DNA from: Isotricha intestinalis
Taxonomy: Eukaryota > Ciliophora > Litostomatea > Vestibuliferida > Isotrichidae
Assembly (NCBI GenBank): GCA_023807065.1
Contig: JAJJLU010000034.1
Coordinates: forward strand, 1 to 33,899
Reading direction: 5' to 3'
Length of the DNA: 33,899 bases
In this document: positions 17,407 to 26,256 of the stretch, one piece after another
Layout: every line of letters begins with the position of its first letter
Position numbering within the stretch: position 1 is the stretch's first letter
Program-made: the position numbers and the translations under genes
Notes under the pieces: model-generated
Told to the model about the DNA's origin: nothing
Seen by the model: only the letters and a program-made list of their open reading frames with translations
Databases searched by the model: none

Positions 17407-20181
17407 ATGTTGTTCTTCCAGATTTTCCTTTTTGAACTTATCCAAACCTTAAAAACTTTAATAAAAAATCGTAATCTTCAATATGATTATTATTACAACA
17501 CAACAGAAGGAAAATATAAACCATGTTACAATTTATGTAAAGGATGTATAGGAGATTATATAGAAGAAAAAAATGAAATGAATTGTAAAAATTGTATAGA
17601 TAATTATTATTTAATAAGAAATACAACAAATTGTATAAATGAAACATATGCGTCTGAAAATCATTATTTAGCAATAAGAGAAAATGATAAAATTAAATTT
17701 TTCGTCGGATGTTATTTTTCTTGTAATAGTTGTTCTGGAATTTATGATGAAAATACAAAAAGTCATAATTGCATTTCTTGTAATAATAATTTTTACTTTT
17801 TAAATAATTCTAAAAATTGTTATGATGAAACTTTCTTAAATGAGGGTTATTATATTAAAAATAATATTATTTACCCTTGTCAATATAATTGCTTAACTTG
17901 TTTTGATGAAGGGACTTCAATAAATGATCAAAAGTGTGATTCTTGTTTGAATTATTTTTATTTAGATGATAATAATAATTGTGTTAGAACTTGTCCTAAA
18001 TATTTATATGAATATAATGGTTTTTGTTATTATTCTTGTCCTCAAAATTTTTTTAAAGATATTAAAAATAAAAAATGCTTAAATCAATGTCCTGAAAATA
18101 CTATTACTAATTATGAAGATAAATCTTGTTATAATCAATTTGATTTTAATAATATTGAATTAAATAATTTAAATGATTATATTGATGATTTACTTTTATA
18201 TTTTAATGATCCTGAATATATAATTAAAAATGATGATTTTTATATTCAAATATATGATATTAATATTGAGGAAGAAACAAAGAAAAAAAGTAATGAAGAA
18301 AAAATTTCTTATATTGATTTCAATGAATGTGAAAATATATTAAAAGAATATTATAATATAACTGAAATAATAATAATGAAAATTGATTCAAAAAATCCAA
18401 ATTTAATAACAAATAAAGTAGATTATTTTTTATATGATTATAATGGAAATGAATTAAATATATCAATATGTGAAGAAAAATCAATAAAAATATATTCTCC
18501 AATTGTAAATTTAAATTCAATAAATTTAAATGAATTAATAGAATTAAATAATTTAGGTTATGATATATTTAATGCAGAAGATGAATTTTATAATAATATT
18601 TGTACAAGATTTTCAAGTCAAAATAATACTGATGTTACTTTAAAAGATAGAAGAAAAAATTATTATCCTAATATTTCTTTATGTAATGATAATTGTAATT
18701 ATGAAGGAATCGATTATGATAATTTAATTGTTAAATGTAATTGTGAAACTAAAAATAAAAAAAGTTTAAAAGAAAGTACTTTTGATCATGATATTAAATT
18801 AAATGTTAATAATGTTAAAAATGTTTTTAAAGATAATTTATTTAATTCAAATATTCAAGTAGTTAAATGTACAAAATTAATATTTAATAAGAAATATATA
18901 TTTAAAAATTATGGATTTTGGATTATTAGTTCTTTTATTTTCATAGAAATAATATTATTTATTTTTTATTGTAAAATAGGGAATAAACCAATAAAAAATT
19001 ATATGCAATTATTTATACCAAAAAATAATCCTCCTAAAATTTTATCAAGTTCAAATGCAGAATCAAATGAAGATTTTCAAATAACAGAAAAAATTAATTT
19101 GAATGATAATAAATTAGAAAATAATAAAACTAATAATAATAATACAGAAAATGATTATTTAGAAAGTAATCATACAGAAAATAATAATTTAGAAAATCAT
19201 AATAATAATTCAAATAATCATATTGATAATATTTATAGTCAAACAAGAGAAAATTTTATTATTTTAAATCAAAATAATATTCAAACTGAAAAAAGTGATA
19301 TTGAAGAAAAATATAATAAAAATATAAATATGAAAATTTCAACTCCAATAAAAATAAAGGTAAATTCTTCAAATTCAATGGATAAATATCTTCATTCTAA
19401 AAATAATTCTATATATTCAGATGTTGTAATGTTAAAAGATAATGATAAAAATATAAATAAAAAAACAAAAGAAAAAAAAAAAAGTAAAAATGAAAATTAT
19501 TCAATTGAAGATTTCTTAGATTTTTCATATGAAGAAAGTTTAAAAAAAGATAAAAGAACATTTATAAAAATATATTGGAATTATTTACAACTTCAACATA
19601 TAATTTTAAATACATTTTTTTTAGAATCTTATTTAGAATTAAGAATAATAAAAATATATTTTTTAATATTCTCTTTTGGATTAGAATTTACATTAAATGC
19701 TTTATTTTATACTGATAAATATATAAGTGATTTATATTATAATAATGGAGTATTAAATTTTTTTTCAAATTTACCAAAAGCAATTTATTCTTTTTTAGTA
19801 TCAATTCTAATCAATTTTTTCTTAGTTAAATTATCAAATTCAAAAAATGAATTTAAAAATATTTTATCAAGAAATTATTCAAAAGAAGATTTTAATTTAA
19901 TAATTCAAAGAGAATTTAAATATCTTCAAAAAAAATTAATTATTTTTTATTTAGTTACATCTATATTATTTTTATTCTTTTGGTATTATTCAAATGCTTT
20001 TTGTGCTGTTTATTATAATTCACAAAAATTTTGGGCTTTAGCAGGTTTAGAAACTTTTATTTTTAATTTAATTACTCCTTTTATTTTTTGTATTTTTATT
20101 AGTTCTTTAAGATTTTTTTCTTTAAAATATCAATTTCAATTTCTATATCAAATTGAACAAATAATTAATCTATTTATATAA
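17407..20181 (+). CDS. Cys-rich (furin-like repeat) multi-pass membrane protein
   Basis: 924 residues, TAA stop. The first about 15 residues (MLFFQIFLFELIQT) can act as a signal peptide. Residues about 30-250 carry repeated C-x2/3-C...C-x2-C...C blocks typical of furin/growth-factor-receptor Cys-rich repeats (CYNLCKGC, CKNC, CYFSCNSCSG, CISC, CQYNCLTC, CDSC, then CPKYLYEYNGFCYYSCP). An extracellular segment with more Cys precedes a membrane helix at about 499-520 (GFWIISSFIFIEIILFIFYC). A long charged cytoplasmic loop (about 530-715) follows, then three to four more helices to the end, including FFWYYSNAFCAVYYNSQKFW. Ciliates have large families of such proteins, and Plasmodium cysteine-repeat modular proteins may be distant relatives. 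The ligand is unknown. Third of a row of three large membrane-protein genes. Confidence 0.75.
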   Translation: MLFFQIFLFELIQTLKTLIKNRNLQYDYYYNTTEGKYKPCYNLCKGCIGDYIEEKNEMNCKNCIDNYYLIRNTTNCINETYASENHYLAIRENDKIKFFVGCYFSCNSCSGIYDENTKSHNCISCNNNFYFLNNSKNCYDETFLNEGYYIKNNIIYPCQYNCLTCFDEGTSINDQKCDSCLNYFYLDDNNNCVRTCPKYLYEYNGFCYYSCPQNFFKDIKNKKCLNQCPENTITNYEDKSCYNQFDFNNIELNNLNDYIDDLLLYFNDPEYIIKNDDFYIQIYDINIEEETKKKSNEEKISYIDFNECENILKEYYNITEIIIMKIDSKNPNLITNKVDYFLYDYNGNELNISICEEKSIKIYSPIVNLNSINLNELIELNNLGYDIFNAEDEFYNNICTRFSSQNNTDVTLKDRRKNYYPNISLCNDNCNYEGIDYDNLIVKCNCETKNKKSLKESTFDHDIKLNVNNVKNVFKDNLFNSNIQVVKCTKLIFNKKYIFKNYGFWIISSFIFIEIILFIFYCKIGNKPIKNYMQLFIPKNNPPKILSSSNAESNEDFQITEKINLNDNKLENNKTNNNNTENDYLESNHTENNNLENHNNNSNNHIDNIYSQTRENFIILNQNNIQTEKSDIEEKYNKNINMKISTPIKIKVNSSNSMDKYLHSKNNSIYSDVVMLKDNDKNINKKTKEKKKSKNENYSIEDFLDFSYEESLKKDKRTFIKIYWNYLQLQHIILNTFFLESYLELRIIKIYFLIFSFGLEFTLNALFYTDKYISDLYYNNGVLNFFSNLPKAIYSFLVSILINFFLVKLSNSKNEFKNILSRNYSKEDFNLIIQREFKYLQKKLIIFYLVTSILFLFFWYYSNAFCAVYYNSQKFWALAGLETFIFNLITPFIFCIFISSLRFFSLKYQFQFLYQIEQIINLFI

Positions 20182-20365
20182 ATTTTGATTTTGATATTAT
20201 AATATTTATAGTTTAATTTTTTTTGACTTTTTTTTGTTTATATAAATTGTTTCTATTTAAAGTTCAATATTTTTTTAAAATTATTTAAATAACATTTGTA
20301 CAATTAACATAATAAAAATTTAATGATAAAAAAAATATATATATATACACCTAAAATAAATTAAT
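20182..20365. other. convergent 3' intergenic region
   Basis: 184 bp between the 3' ends of the Cys-rich gene (+) and the polymerase gene (-). AT-rich, with a short TATATATATA run near 20338-20346. No gene seen. Confidence 0.5.
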
Positions 20366-21994
20366 TTAAATATCTCTTTCCCAAGGTTCCTTATATTCAA
20401 TACCTAATTTCTCAAAAATATCTTTTTCCTCATTACAAATAATCTTAACTCCACTTTTTCTTAAACTTAATTCTTTATCACTTAAATGAAATCCTTTGTG
20501 TTTAGCAAATAATCTCATACTTCTATTAAAAAAAGCACTTCCAGTAAAATATAAAAGAGCAAAAGGGAATAAATTTTTTTGATAAACTTTAATATCAATT
20601 CTTCTAAAAATATTACTTTTCCATTTATAAATTCCCATAAAAATAAAACATTGATTTTCTCCTTTTGAATTATCACTTAAACTTAAAGTATCAACAATAA
20701 TTTTTTTTTCAATTAATATATTAATTAAATCATTTAATATATTATCAATCAATCCATCATCAATTCTAGTAATTAAAATATCAATATCACCACAAAATTT
20801 TTTTAATCTTCTATAAGAACCACAAACTTCAATTTTAATAACTTTTTCAGGTAAAATTTTATACAATTCTTCTTTTATTAAATTATAAATTTCATCTATT
20901 TCTTCTCTTGGAATTTTCTTTATTATATCATTATAATATTTTAACCCTTTTTGAATATTTAATGGTAATTCATTTGATATTTTTTGTAAATCTTCTATTG
21001 TTCTTATTCCTTTTTGATAAAATAAATTTGCTTGTTTAATTCCTACTCCATAAACTTTACTTAAAATATTTATACTTTTATTTTTTTTATCTTTTGAAAC
21101 ATATTCACTTTTTTTACATTTTCCAGTTAATATAATTTCTTTTATTTTTTCCTTTATTTTTGTTCCTATTCCTTTTTTTTTAGGAATGTCATTTATATGT
21201 TCTATTTTTTTTCCATGTTTTTTTATTATATTTATTGCTCTTCTATATGCTAATGCATTAAATATATTTCCTTCATTATTATGAAATTCTAAAATTTTTT
21301 CTAATTCATTTGTTATTTCTTCATTTAAATTTTTTTCTTTTTTTGATAAAAATGAAAATGAATTTTTTATATTATTTAATTTCTTATTTTTCTCTATTTT
21401 TTTTTCTTCACTTAATGAATTTTTTTTATGACTTTTTTCTTTTTCTTCTTCTGAAAAATTCGTTTCTTCTTCACTTTCATTTTCATTTATTTTATTATTT
21501 ATTATATCATTTTTTATTTTATCAAATAAAATTTCATTTTCTTTTTTTTCTTCATTTTCTTCTTTTATAATATTTAAATTTGATATTAATATTTTATTTG
21601 TAATTTCTTGAGACAAACTAAATTTTTTCCTTGGAAAAAATTCTTTTATTAAATTATCTTTTTTTTTTGTCATTGAATCATTAAATTTTATTATATAAGA
21701 AGAATATTCAATAAATATTTTTTCTCTTATACAATAAGAAAACCATTCATAATTTAATGAAATTTTTTTTATTTTTTTTAAACTTTCATTATTTAATTTT
21801 TTTGATAATTCAAATATTAAATCTAAATTTTTTGGAGAAGTTATTAAAAAATCAGGTAAATTATTATCACATAAATTTTCTTCTTCAAAAATTTCTCCTC
21901 CAAATTTTTTTGTTAAGTCTTTAAATATATTTATTCTTTTTCCATTAAAGTCTACTCCAAATTTTATAAATAAAAATTTTTTCCCAGTAAACAT
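20366..21994 (-). CDS. POLL: family X DNA polymerase with BRCT domain (Pol lambda-like)
   Basis: 542 residues, ATG start, TAA stop. Order: BRCT domain (about 1-105), charged Lys/Glu linker (105-225), 8-kDa lyase domain (about 228-300), fingers/palm/thumb to the end. HhH motifs are at about 267-288 (KKKGIGTKIKEKIKEI; K283 matches the dRP-lyase Lys72 of Pol beta) and 311-336 (VYGVGIKQANLFYQKG). The catalytic centre GSYRR...GDIDILITR gives D403 and D405; the third Asp is D467 in RRIDIKV. The YFTGSAFFNRSMRLFAKHKG block and the end YKEPWERD are characteristic of Pol lambda/mu/TdT. All key residues are present, so it should fill gaps in base-excision and end-joining repair. In ciliates such enzymes are candidates for repairing breaks made during programmed genome rearrangement. 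It is divergent from the 22119 gene (124 bp). Confidence 0.93.
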   Translation of the reverse strand: MFTGKKFLFIKFGVDFNGKRINIFKDLTKKFGGEIFEEENLCDNNLPDFLITSPKNLDLIFELSKKLNNESLKKIKKISLNYEWFSYCIREKIFIEYSSYIIKFNDSMTKKKDNLIKEFFPRKKFSLSQEITNKILISNLNIIKEENEEKKENEILFDKIKNDIINNKINENESEEETNFSEEEKEKSHKKNSLSEEKKIEKNKKLNNIKNSFSFLSKKEKNLNEEITNELEKILEFHNNEGNIFNALAYRRAINIIKKHGKKIEHINDIPKKKGIGTKIKEKIKEIILTGKCKKSEYVSKDKKNKSINILSKVYGVGIKQANLFYQKGIRTIEDLQKISNELPLNIQKGLKYYNDIIKKIPREEIDEIYNLIKEELYKILPEKVIKIEVCGSYRRLKKFCGDIDILITRIDDGLIDNILNDLINILIEKKIIVDTLSLSDNSKGENQCFIFMGIYKWKSNIFRRIDIKVYQKNLFPFALLYFTGSAFFNRSMRLFAKHKGFHLSDKELSLRKSGVKIICNEEKDIFEKLGIEYKEPWERDI

Positions 21995-22118
21995 TAATTT
22001 ATTTATTTTTATTAATAAAAGATAATTTAAATAATTATTTTTAATTTAAAATAAATTTTTTTTAAATAATTATATTATTATCATAATTAAATAATAAAAA
22101 TAATATATAAAATAAAAT
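21995..22118. promoter_or_regulatory. divergent promoter region, Pol X / unknown basic protein
   Basis: 124 bp between two outward-reading ATGs. Almost pure A/T with several overlapping AT palindromes (TTAAATAATTA-like). Both promoters must lie here; no factor-specific motif can be called. Confidence 0.45.
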
Positions 22119-23129
22119 ATGAGAAGAATCTTTTTTCTTCATAAAAAAACAAAAGAAAATATGAGAAAAAAATTTGAAGAAAATCTTTTCAAATCTCATT
22201 TGAATAAAAATAAATTTTTAAATTCTTATTCAAATTCAAAAAAAGATATTTTACAAACATATTCAATATTATCAGATTCAAATTATTCTATTTCAGATAT
22301 AAATAAAAATAAGAGTCAATTGAAATTACCTAATTTAACTTTAAAAAAAAAAATTAAAAATACATTAAATTATAATTCATCAAGTTTTCAAACAATGAAA
22401 AATTCAAATTTAGTAAATAATGATGTTTTTACTTTTTATCCAAAAAAAACATTTCCAAAAAAAATTTTTAAACCTAAATTATTAAAAGAAACTTTAAAAG
22501 AAAAAGAAGAAAAATTTAAAAGTTTAAGTGAAAAAAAAAATAAATCAATACAATTAATAACTAAAACATTTTCTTTTCGAAAAAAAAGTTTAAAAAGAAA
22601 TAATTCCAAATGTATAAATAATATAAATTTAGAAGAAGAAAAAGATGAAATAAATAATTATGATATAAAAGATTATTATTTAAATAAAAAAATAAGTGAT
22701 GTTTTAAAAAAAGATTTTAATGGTTCTTGTGAAAAAGAAGAAATTATATTTTATAAATCATTTTTGAATAAAATTAATTTTATAGAAGACATTGCAATTT
22801 TTCCTCATTTTGAAAATACTTTAATGTGGAAAACAAAAATTTTTGATGATAAAACAATAAGAAATAAAGAATTATGTAATTTAAATTTATTAAATAAAAA
22901 TATTTCTATTTCTTTAAATAAAAAAAGAGGAAAAATTTTATTTCAAAATAATAATATTATTCCTATAAAGAAAATTCAAAATAAAAATCAAATTTTAAAA
23001 AATTTAAAAAGAAAATATGAAATTATTGATTTTTTCGACCAAAAATATGAAAGAAAAAAAATTACTTTTGCAAATAATAAAGATAAAAATTATTGTTTAA
23101 ATCAATTTTATAATGATAAATTAATTTAA
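22119..23129 (+). CDS. basic protein of unknown function
   Basis: 336 residues, TAA stop. I do not recognise it. It is rich in Lys, Asn and Ser, with the first 200 residues probably disordered (several Ser-Lys and Lys-Lys-Ser stretches such as SFRKKSLKRNNSK). A more ordered, better-mixed segment at about 205-275 (EKEEIIFYKSFLNKINFIEDIAIFPHF, split over two helices) may be a small domain. No membrane helix, no Cys pattern and no catalytic motif. ATG at 22119 is the first in frame; a second candidate is residue 15. The gene is divergent from Pol X and in tandem with the cyclin gene, which shares the same Lys/Asn/Ser-rich style. Confidence 0.65.
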   Translation: MRRIFFLHKKTKENMRKKFEENLFKSHLNKNKFLNSYSNSKKDILQTYSILSDSNYSISDINKNKSQLKLPNLTLKKKIKNTLNYNSSSFQTMKNSNLVNNDVFTFYPKKTFPKKIFKPKLLKETLKEKEEKFKSLSEKKNKSIQLITKTFSFRKKSLKRNNSKCINNINLEEEKDEINNYDIKDYYLNKKISDVLKKDFNGSCEKEEIIFYKSFLNKINFIEDIAIFPHFENTLMWKTKIFDDKTIRNKELCNLNLLNKNISISLNKKRGKILFQNNNIIPIKKIQNKNQILKNLKRKYEIIDFFDQKYERKKITFANNKDKNYCLNQFYNDKLI

Positions 23130-23294
23130 TTAATTATATTATTATTTATTTAAAATATATTTTTTTAAATATTAAAGTTAAAAAAGATATTATAAATATT
23201 TATGAAGTATTTTTATTTATTTAAATTTAAAGTATAAATAGCATTTAAATTTTTTTAAAAAGTATTAAATATAAATTTAAATTAGAAAAAGTAA

Positions 23295-24872
23295 ATGTTG
23301 ATTAAAAAAAGAATTTCAAATCAATTTTCCTTTAGAAATAATTATCCTAATTTCAATAATTTATATAATTCAAAATTTAAACTTGAAAAAAACTTTTCAA
23401 AAAAAAACAAACGTGAAAAAATTTTAATAAATAAAATTCCTTTTGAAATTCTGTTAAAAACAATGATAAAATCTTCAAATAAAACTTTTGAAATAATAAA
23501 AAAAAATTATATAAATGTAAAATATGTTTTTGAAAAAAGGAAAAATTACATTAAAAAAATAAAAGATTTTATAAAAAAATATAAATTTAAAATTTCTTCT
23601 TTTTACTTATCAATATTTTTGATGGATTATATTTTTTTAAAAAAACAAAATTTTCATTATTTAAGAAATGAAGAAATAATTTTAGGAAGTTTATTTTTAT
23701 CAATTAAATTTAATGAGAATTTAATAGAAATACCAAATTTAAAAGAAATATCAAATAATATTTTTTTAAATAATTGTTATTCAATTGAAAAATTAAGAAA
23801 AATAGAAATTAAATGTTTACAAATTTTAAATTATGAAATAATATATTATACAATTTATGATTATTTAAATTTATTTTTTAATTTATTTCACAATGAAGAT
23901 TTAAAAAAAGAGTCTTTTCAAATTTTAGAAAAATTAATAATAAATTCTAATGATTATATTTTTTTTAAATCTTGTTCTTTAAGTATAGTAATTTTAATTT
24001 ATGTAAGTGAGAAATTAAATTTAATAAAAAAATATAATTTTAATAATTTAATTAATGATATTAATTTAGCAAAAGAAGTAATCATCCAAATAAAGAATTT
24101 TATAGGAAAAACTATAGAAAAAAAAGAAGAAAAAGTTAATTTATTAAATAAAAAAGGATTAAAAAAAATAATAAATAAATTTAAAAATAATAGTCAATCA
24201 CCTTTAAAAAATCAAATTATAAAAAATAAAAAAAAAAAATTTATTTCTTTTTCTTCGAATTTAACTTTAAATTCAAAATCTCCTCAAATAAAAAAATATC
24301 ACAGAAATTCTTCAATAAGTACTTCTTCAGATGAAATAACTTTAAAGAATTTAAATAATAATAAACTTTTAATTCAATATTCTTTTAATAAAACTTTTGA
24401 CCAAATTAATTCTTGTATTAATTTAATTAATAATGAAAAACATTTTTTTAAAAAAAATGTTTCTTTAGAAAAAATTGATTTTTCTAAAAATAAATTTATC
24501 AACAAATTAGATAATCATACTTTTCAAAAGTATAAAAATAAAAGTTTTGAAAAAAAAAAAAATTATTTTTCTAAAAAAGATATTTTTTCACGTCAATCAA
24601 CTATAAATATTACTCATTCAAATAAATATAATTTATATACTTATACAATGAATAATAAGAAACAAAATTCTAAAAAACAAATTTCTAACTTTGAAAGTAT
24701 TTGGAATAAATTTGTGATTAAAAAAAAAAAAATTTATTTACCTAAATTTCAAAAATTTTCTTCATCAAATATTTCTCAAGATAAACTAAATATTAATTCA
24801 AATTTATATAGTAATAATAATTCAACAAGTCAAAAAGTCTTAAAAACAAACTTTAAAAAATTTGTAAATTAA
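23295..24872 (+). CDS. cyclin-box protein
   Basis: 525 residues, TAA stop. Residues about 85-200 read as an N-terminal cyclin box: YLSIFLMDYIFLKK (D111), then GSLFLSIKFNE with the conserved Lys138 and Glu141 that contact the CDK, and YSIEKLRKIEIKCLQILNYEI with Glu171. A second, weaker helical region to about 270 may be the C-terminal cyclin fold. The rest (270-525) is Lys/Asn/Ser-rich, low-complexity and has several S/T-P sites (SQSP, SKSP), possible CDK targets. I cannot say which cyclin class. The protein should activate a cyclin-dependent kinase; ciliates have many divergent cyclins. Its 3' end converges on the WD40 gene 80 bp away. Confidence 0.75.
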   Translation: MLIKKRISNQFSFRNNYPNFNNLYNSKFKLEKNFSKKNKREKILINKIPFEILLKTMIKSSNKTFEIIKKNYINVKYVFEKRKNYIKKIKDFIKKYKFKISSFYLSIFLMDYIFLKKQNFHYLRNEEIILGSLFLSIKFNENLIEIPNLKEISNNIFLNNCYSIEKLRKIEIKCLQILNYEIIYYTIYDYLNLFFNLFHNEDLKKESFQILEKLIINSNDYIFFKSCSLSIVILIYVSEKLNLIKKYNFNNLINDINLAKEVIIQIKNFIGKTIEKKEEKVNLLNKKGLKKIINKFKNNSQSPLKNQIIKNKKKKFISFSSNLTLNSKSPQIKKYHRNSSISTSSDEITLKNLNNNKLLIQYSFNKTFDQINSCINLINNEKHFFKKNVSLEKIDFSKNKFINKLDNHTFQKYKNKSFEKKKNYFSKKDIFSRQSTINITHSNKYNLYTYTMNNKKQNSKKQISNFESIWNKFVIKKKKIYLPKFQKFSSSNISQDKLNINSNLYSNNNSTSQKVLKTNFKKFVN

Positions 24873-24952
24873 AAAAGCAAAATTTTTTTTCTTAATGAAT
24901 ATAAATAACATTTTTTTTTAAATTTTAATAAATTTTAAAATAAATTTTTTTC

Positions 24953-26194
24953 CTAAAAAAATTTATTTAAACAATTTTTCCCTTTAATACTTTCAAAACA
25001 AACAATATCTCCATTATTTCCATTTTGAACATTAAAAAAGAAAGAATCTTTAGAATGTAAATATTGAATTCCATTAAAAAATCCTAAAAATTGAAAATTT
25101 TGAATACAATTTAAATTATAATTAAAGACATGTCCAAAAAAGGAATTTTCCATAAAACAAATATTATTATTTTTCATCCAAATTAAATCTCCAATACATT
25201 CGTAATTACCAAATAAAGTATAAATACTTTTTTTTAAAAATCTAATATCCCAAATTTTACAACTTACATCTTGATTTCCAGAAGCAAAATAATTATTATT
25301 ATATTCATTAAATTTAATAACAATTCCATAATCATAATGTTCATTTAATTTATATAAAATTTTTTTTTCTCTCATATCAAATATATTTATATTTATTTCA
25401 TCACCAACTGAAATTAATATATTATTATTTATATCACAATGATTTATTGGATTTTCACTTTTTAATTCATATGTTATTTTATTATTTTTATTTAAATCAT
25501 ATATTTTTATATATGAATCATTTCCTGTTCTTAATAATTTATTTTCTGGTAAAAATTTCAAATAATTTATACTTTCTTCTTGATTATTTACATCATTTAA
25601 TTTTAGTATTATTTTGTTTTCTGGTGTTAAAATATTATTTTTTAAATTTCTACATTTTATATAATCTTCATTCTTTATTTTATATAATTCACATAATGAA
25701 TTTATTTTTCCTATACAAACATAAAAGTTATTATTTAATAATTGAGTTGTAAAACAAATTATTTTATTTGACTCTTCTTCATTATAATTTAATAAACTTT
25801 GATTTCTTTTTGATATTATATCAAATATTTCTATTCCATATTTTTTACAATATATTCAATTATTATTTATAATTTCTAAATTTTTTCTTACTTGAAAATG
25901 ATTTATATAATTTGGAATATTTTTATATGTTTCTTTAAATTGATAAAAAATGTCTTTTTTTATTGTTTTTTTAAAATGATATCTTTTTTCAATTTCTTCA
26001 TTTGTAATGAATTGTATATTTCTATATGATTTATGATTTAGAATATAATTTCTTATTATTTTTTTTCTTTCATTTTCATTCCAAAAATTACCTTCATTAT
26101 CATATTTTAAAGTAATAAAATTTAAATAATCATTCTCGAAAAAATCATATTTCTGAATTAAATTCTTATTTTTTTCAACATTTAAATTGATCAT
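24953..26194 (-). CDS. WD40 protein of the C2A9.03-like family, with one in-frame TGA
   Basis: One frame runs from ATG 26194 to TAG 24953 (413 codons before the stop) with a single internal TGA at 25856-25858 (codon 113). Both sides belong together. Upstream, NHFQVRKNL (from residue 98) matches the 'LHFQLRNLL' block that opens this WD40 family in plants and fungi; downstream, FASGNQDVSCKIWDIRFLKKS (about 304-324) matches the family's 'FATGNQDKTCRVWDIRNLSQS'. The TGA falls between them in NNN-TGA-IYCKKYGIEIFD, where homologs have a polar residue at the start of a blade. I see no GT-AG intron that removes it and keeps the frame. So it is read through, sense (Trp or other), an error, or this copy is broken. 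The segment 3' of the TGA has no ATG near its start, so it is not a separate gene. The stop is TAG, with TAA 15 nt further on. Confidence 0.75.
25856..25858 (-). other. in-frame TGA codon inside the WD40 gene
   Basis: Plus strand reads TCA, i.e. TGA on the minus strand, flanked by AAT AAT AAT and ATA TAT TGT. The frame is open for 112 codons before and 300 after. Trp codons elsewhere here are TGG, which would be odd in so AT-rich a genome if TGA were an ordinary Trp codon; this argues for rare recoding, ambiguity, polymorphism or error. Confidence 0.8.
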
Positions 26195-26256
26195 AAAAAA
26201 ATTTATTATATTCTCTTAAAAAAATTTTAAAGAAAAAAATAAAAAAACACCAAAAA
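26195..26256. promoter_or_regulatory. 62-bp divergent promoter, WD40 / coiled-coil gene
   Basis: Only 62 bp separate two outward-reading start codons. It is A/T only apart from a few bases. Both promoters and 5' UTRs must be extremely short or overlap the coding regions, as in other compact ciliate macronuclear genomes. Confidence 0.5.

Noticed and set aside
20336..20350. TATATATATA run as a regulatory site or origin
   Set aside because: Short AT dinucleotide runs are expected by chance here and it lies between two 3' ends.
24872..24953. SECIS element allowing selenocysteine at the WD40 TGA
   Set aside because: The 3' spacer is only 80 bp of nearly pure A/T with no plausible stem, and a WD40 blade is an unlikely place for selenocysteine.
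25559..25561. TTG at 25561 as the start of a separate short WD40 protein
   Set aside because: The frame is open upstream to the TGA at 25856 and beyond with matching family motifs; the codon is an internal Leu.
25447..25752. Open frames on the strand opposite to the WD40 gene
   Set aside because: They are Leu/Phe/Tyr-rich antisense shadows of A-rich coding DNA. The minus frame shows WD40 family motifs.
25856..25919. A 61-nt GT...AG segment that would splice out the TGA of the WD40 gene
   Set aside because: Removing it shifts the frame into an immediate TAA and would delete the conserved HFQ-VR junction. Shorter GT-AG pairs there also give stops.
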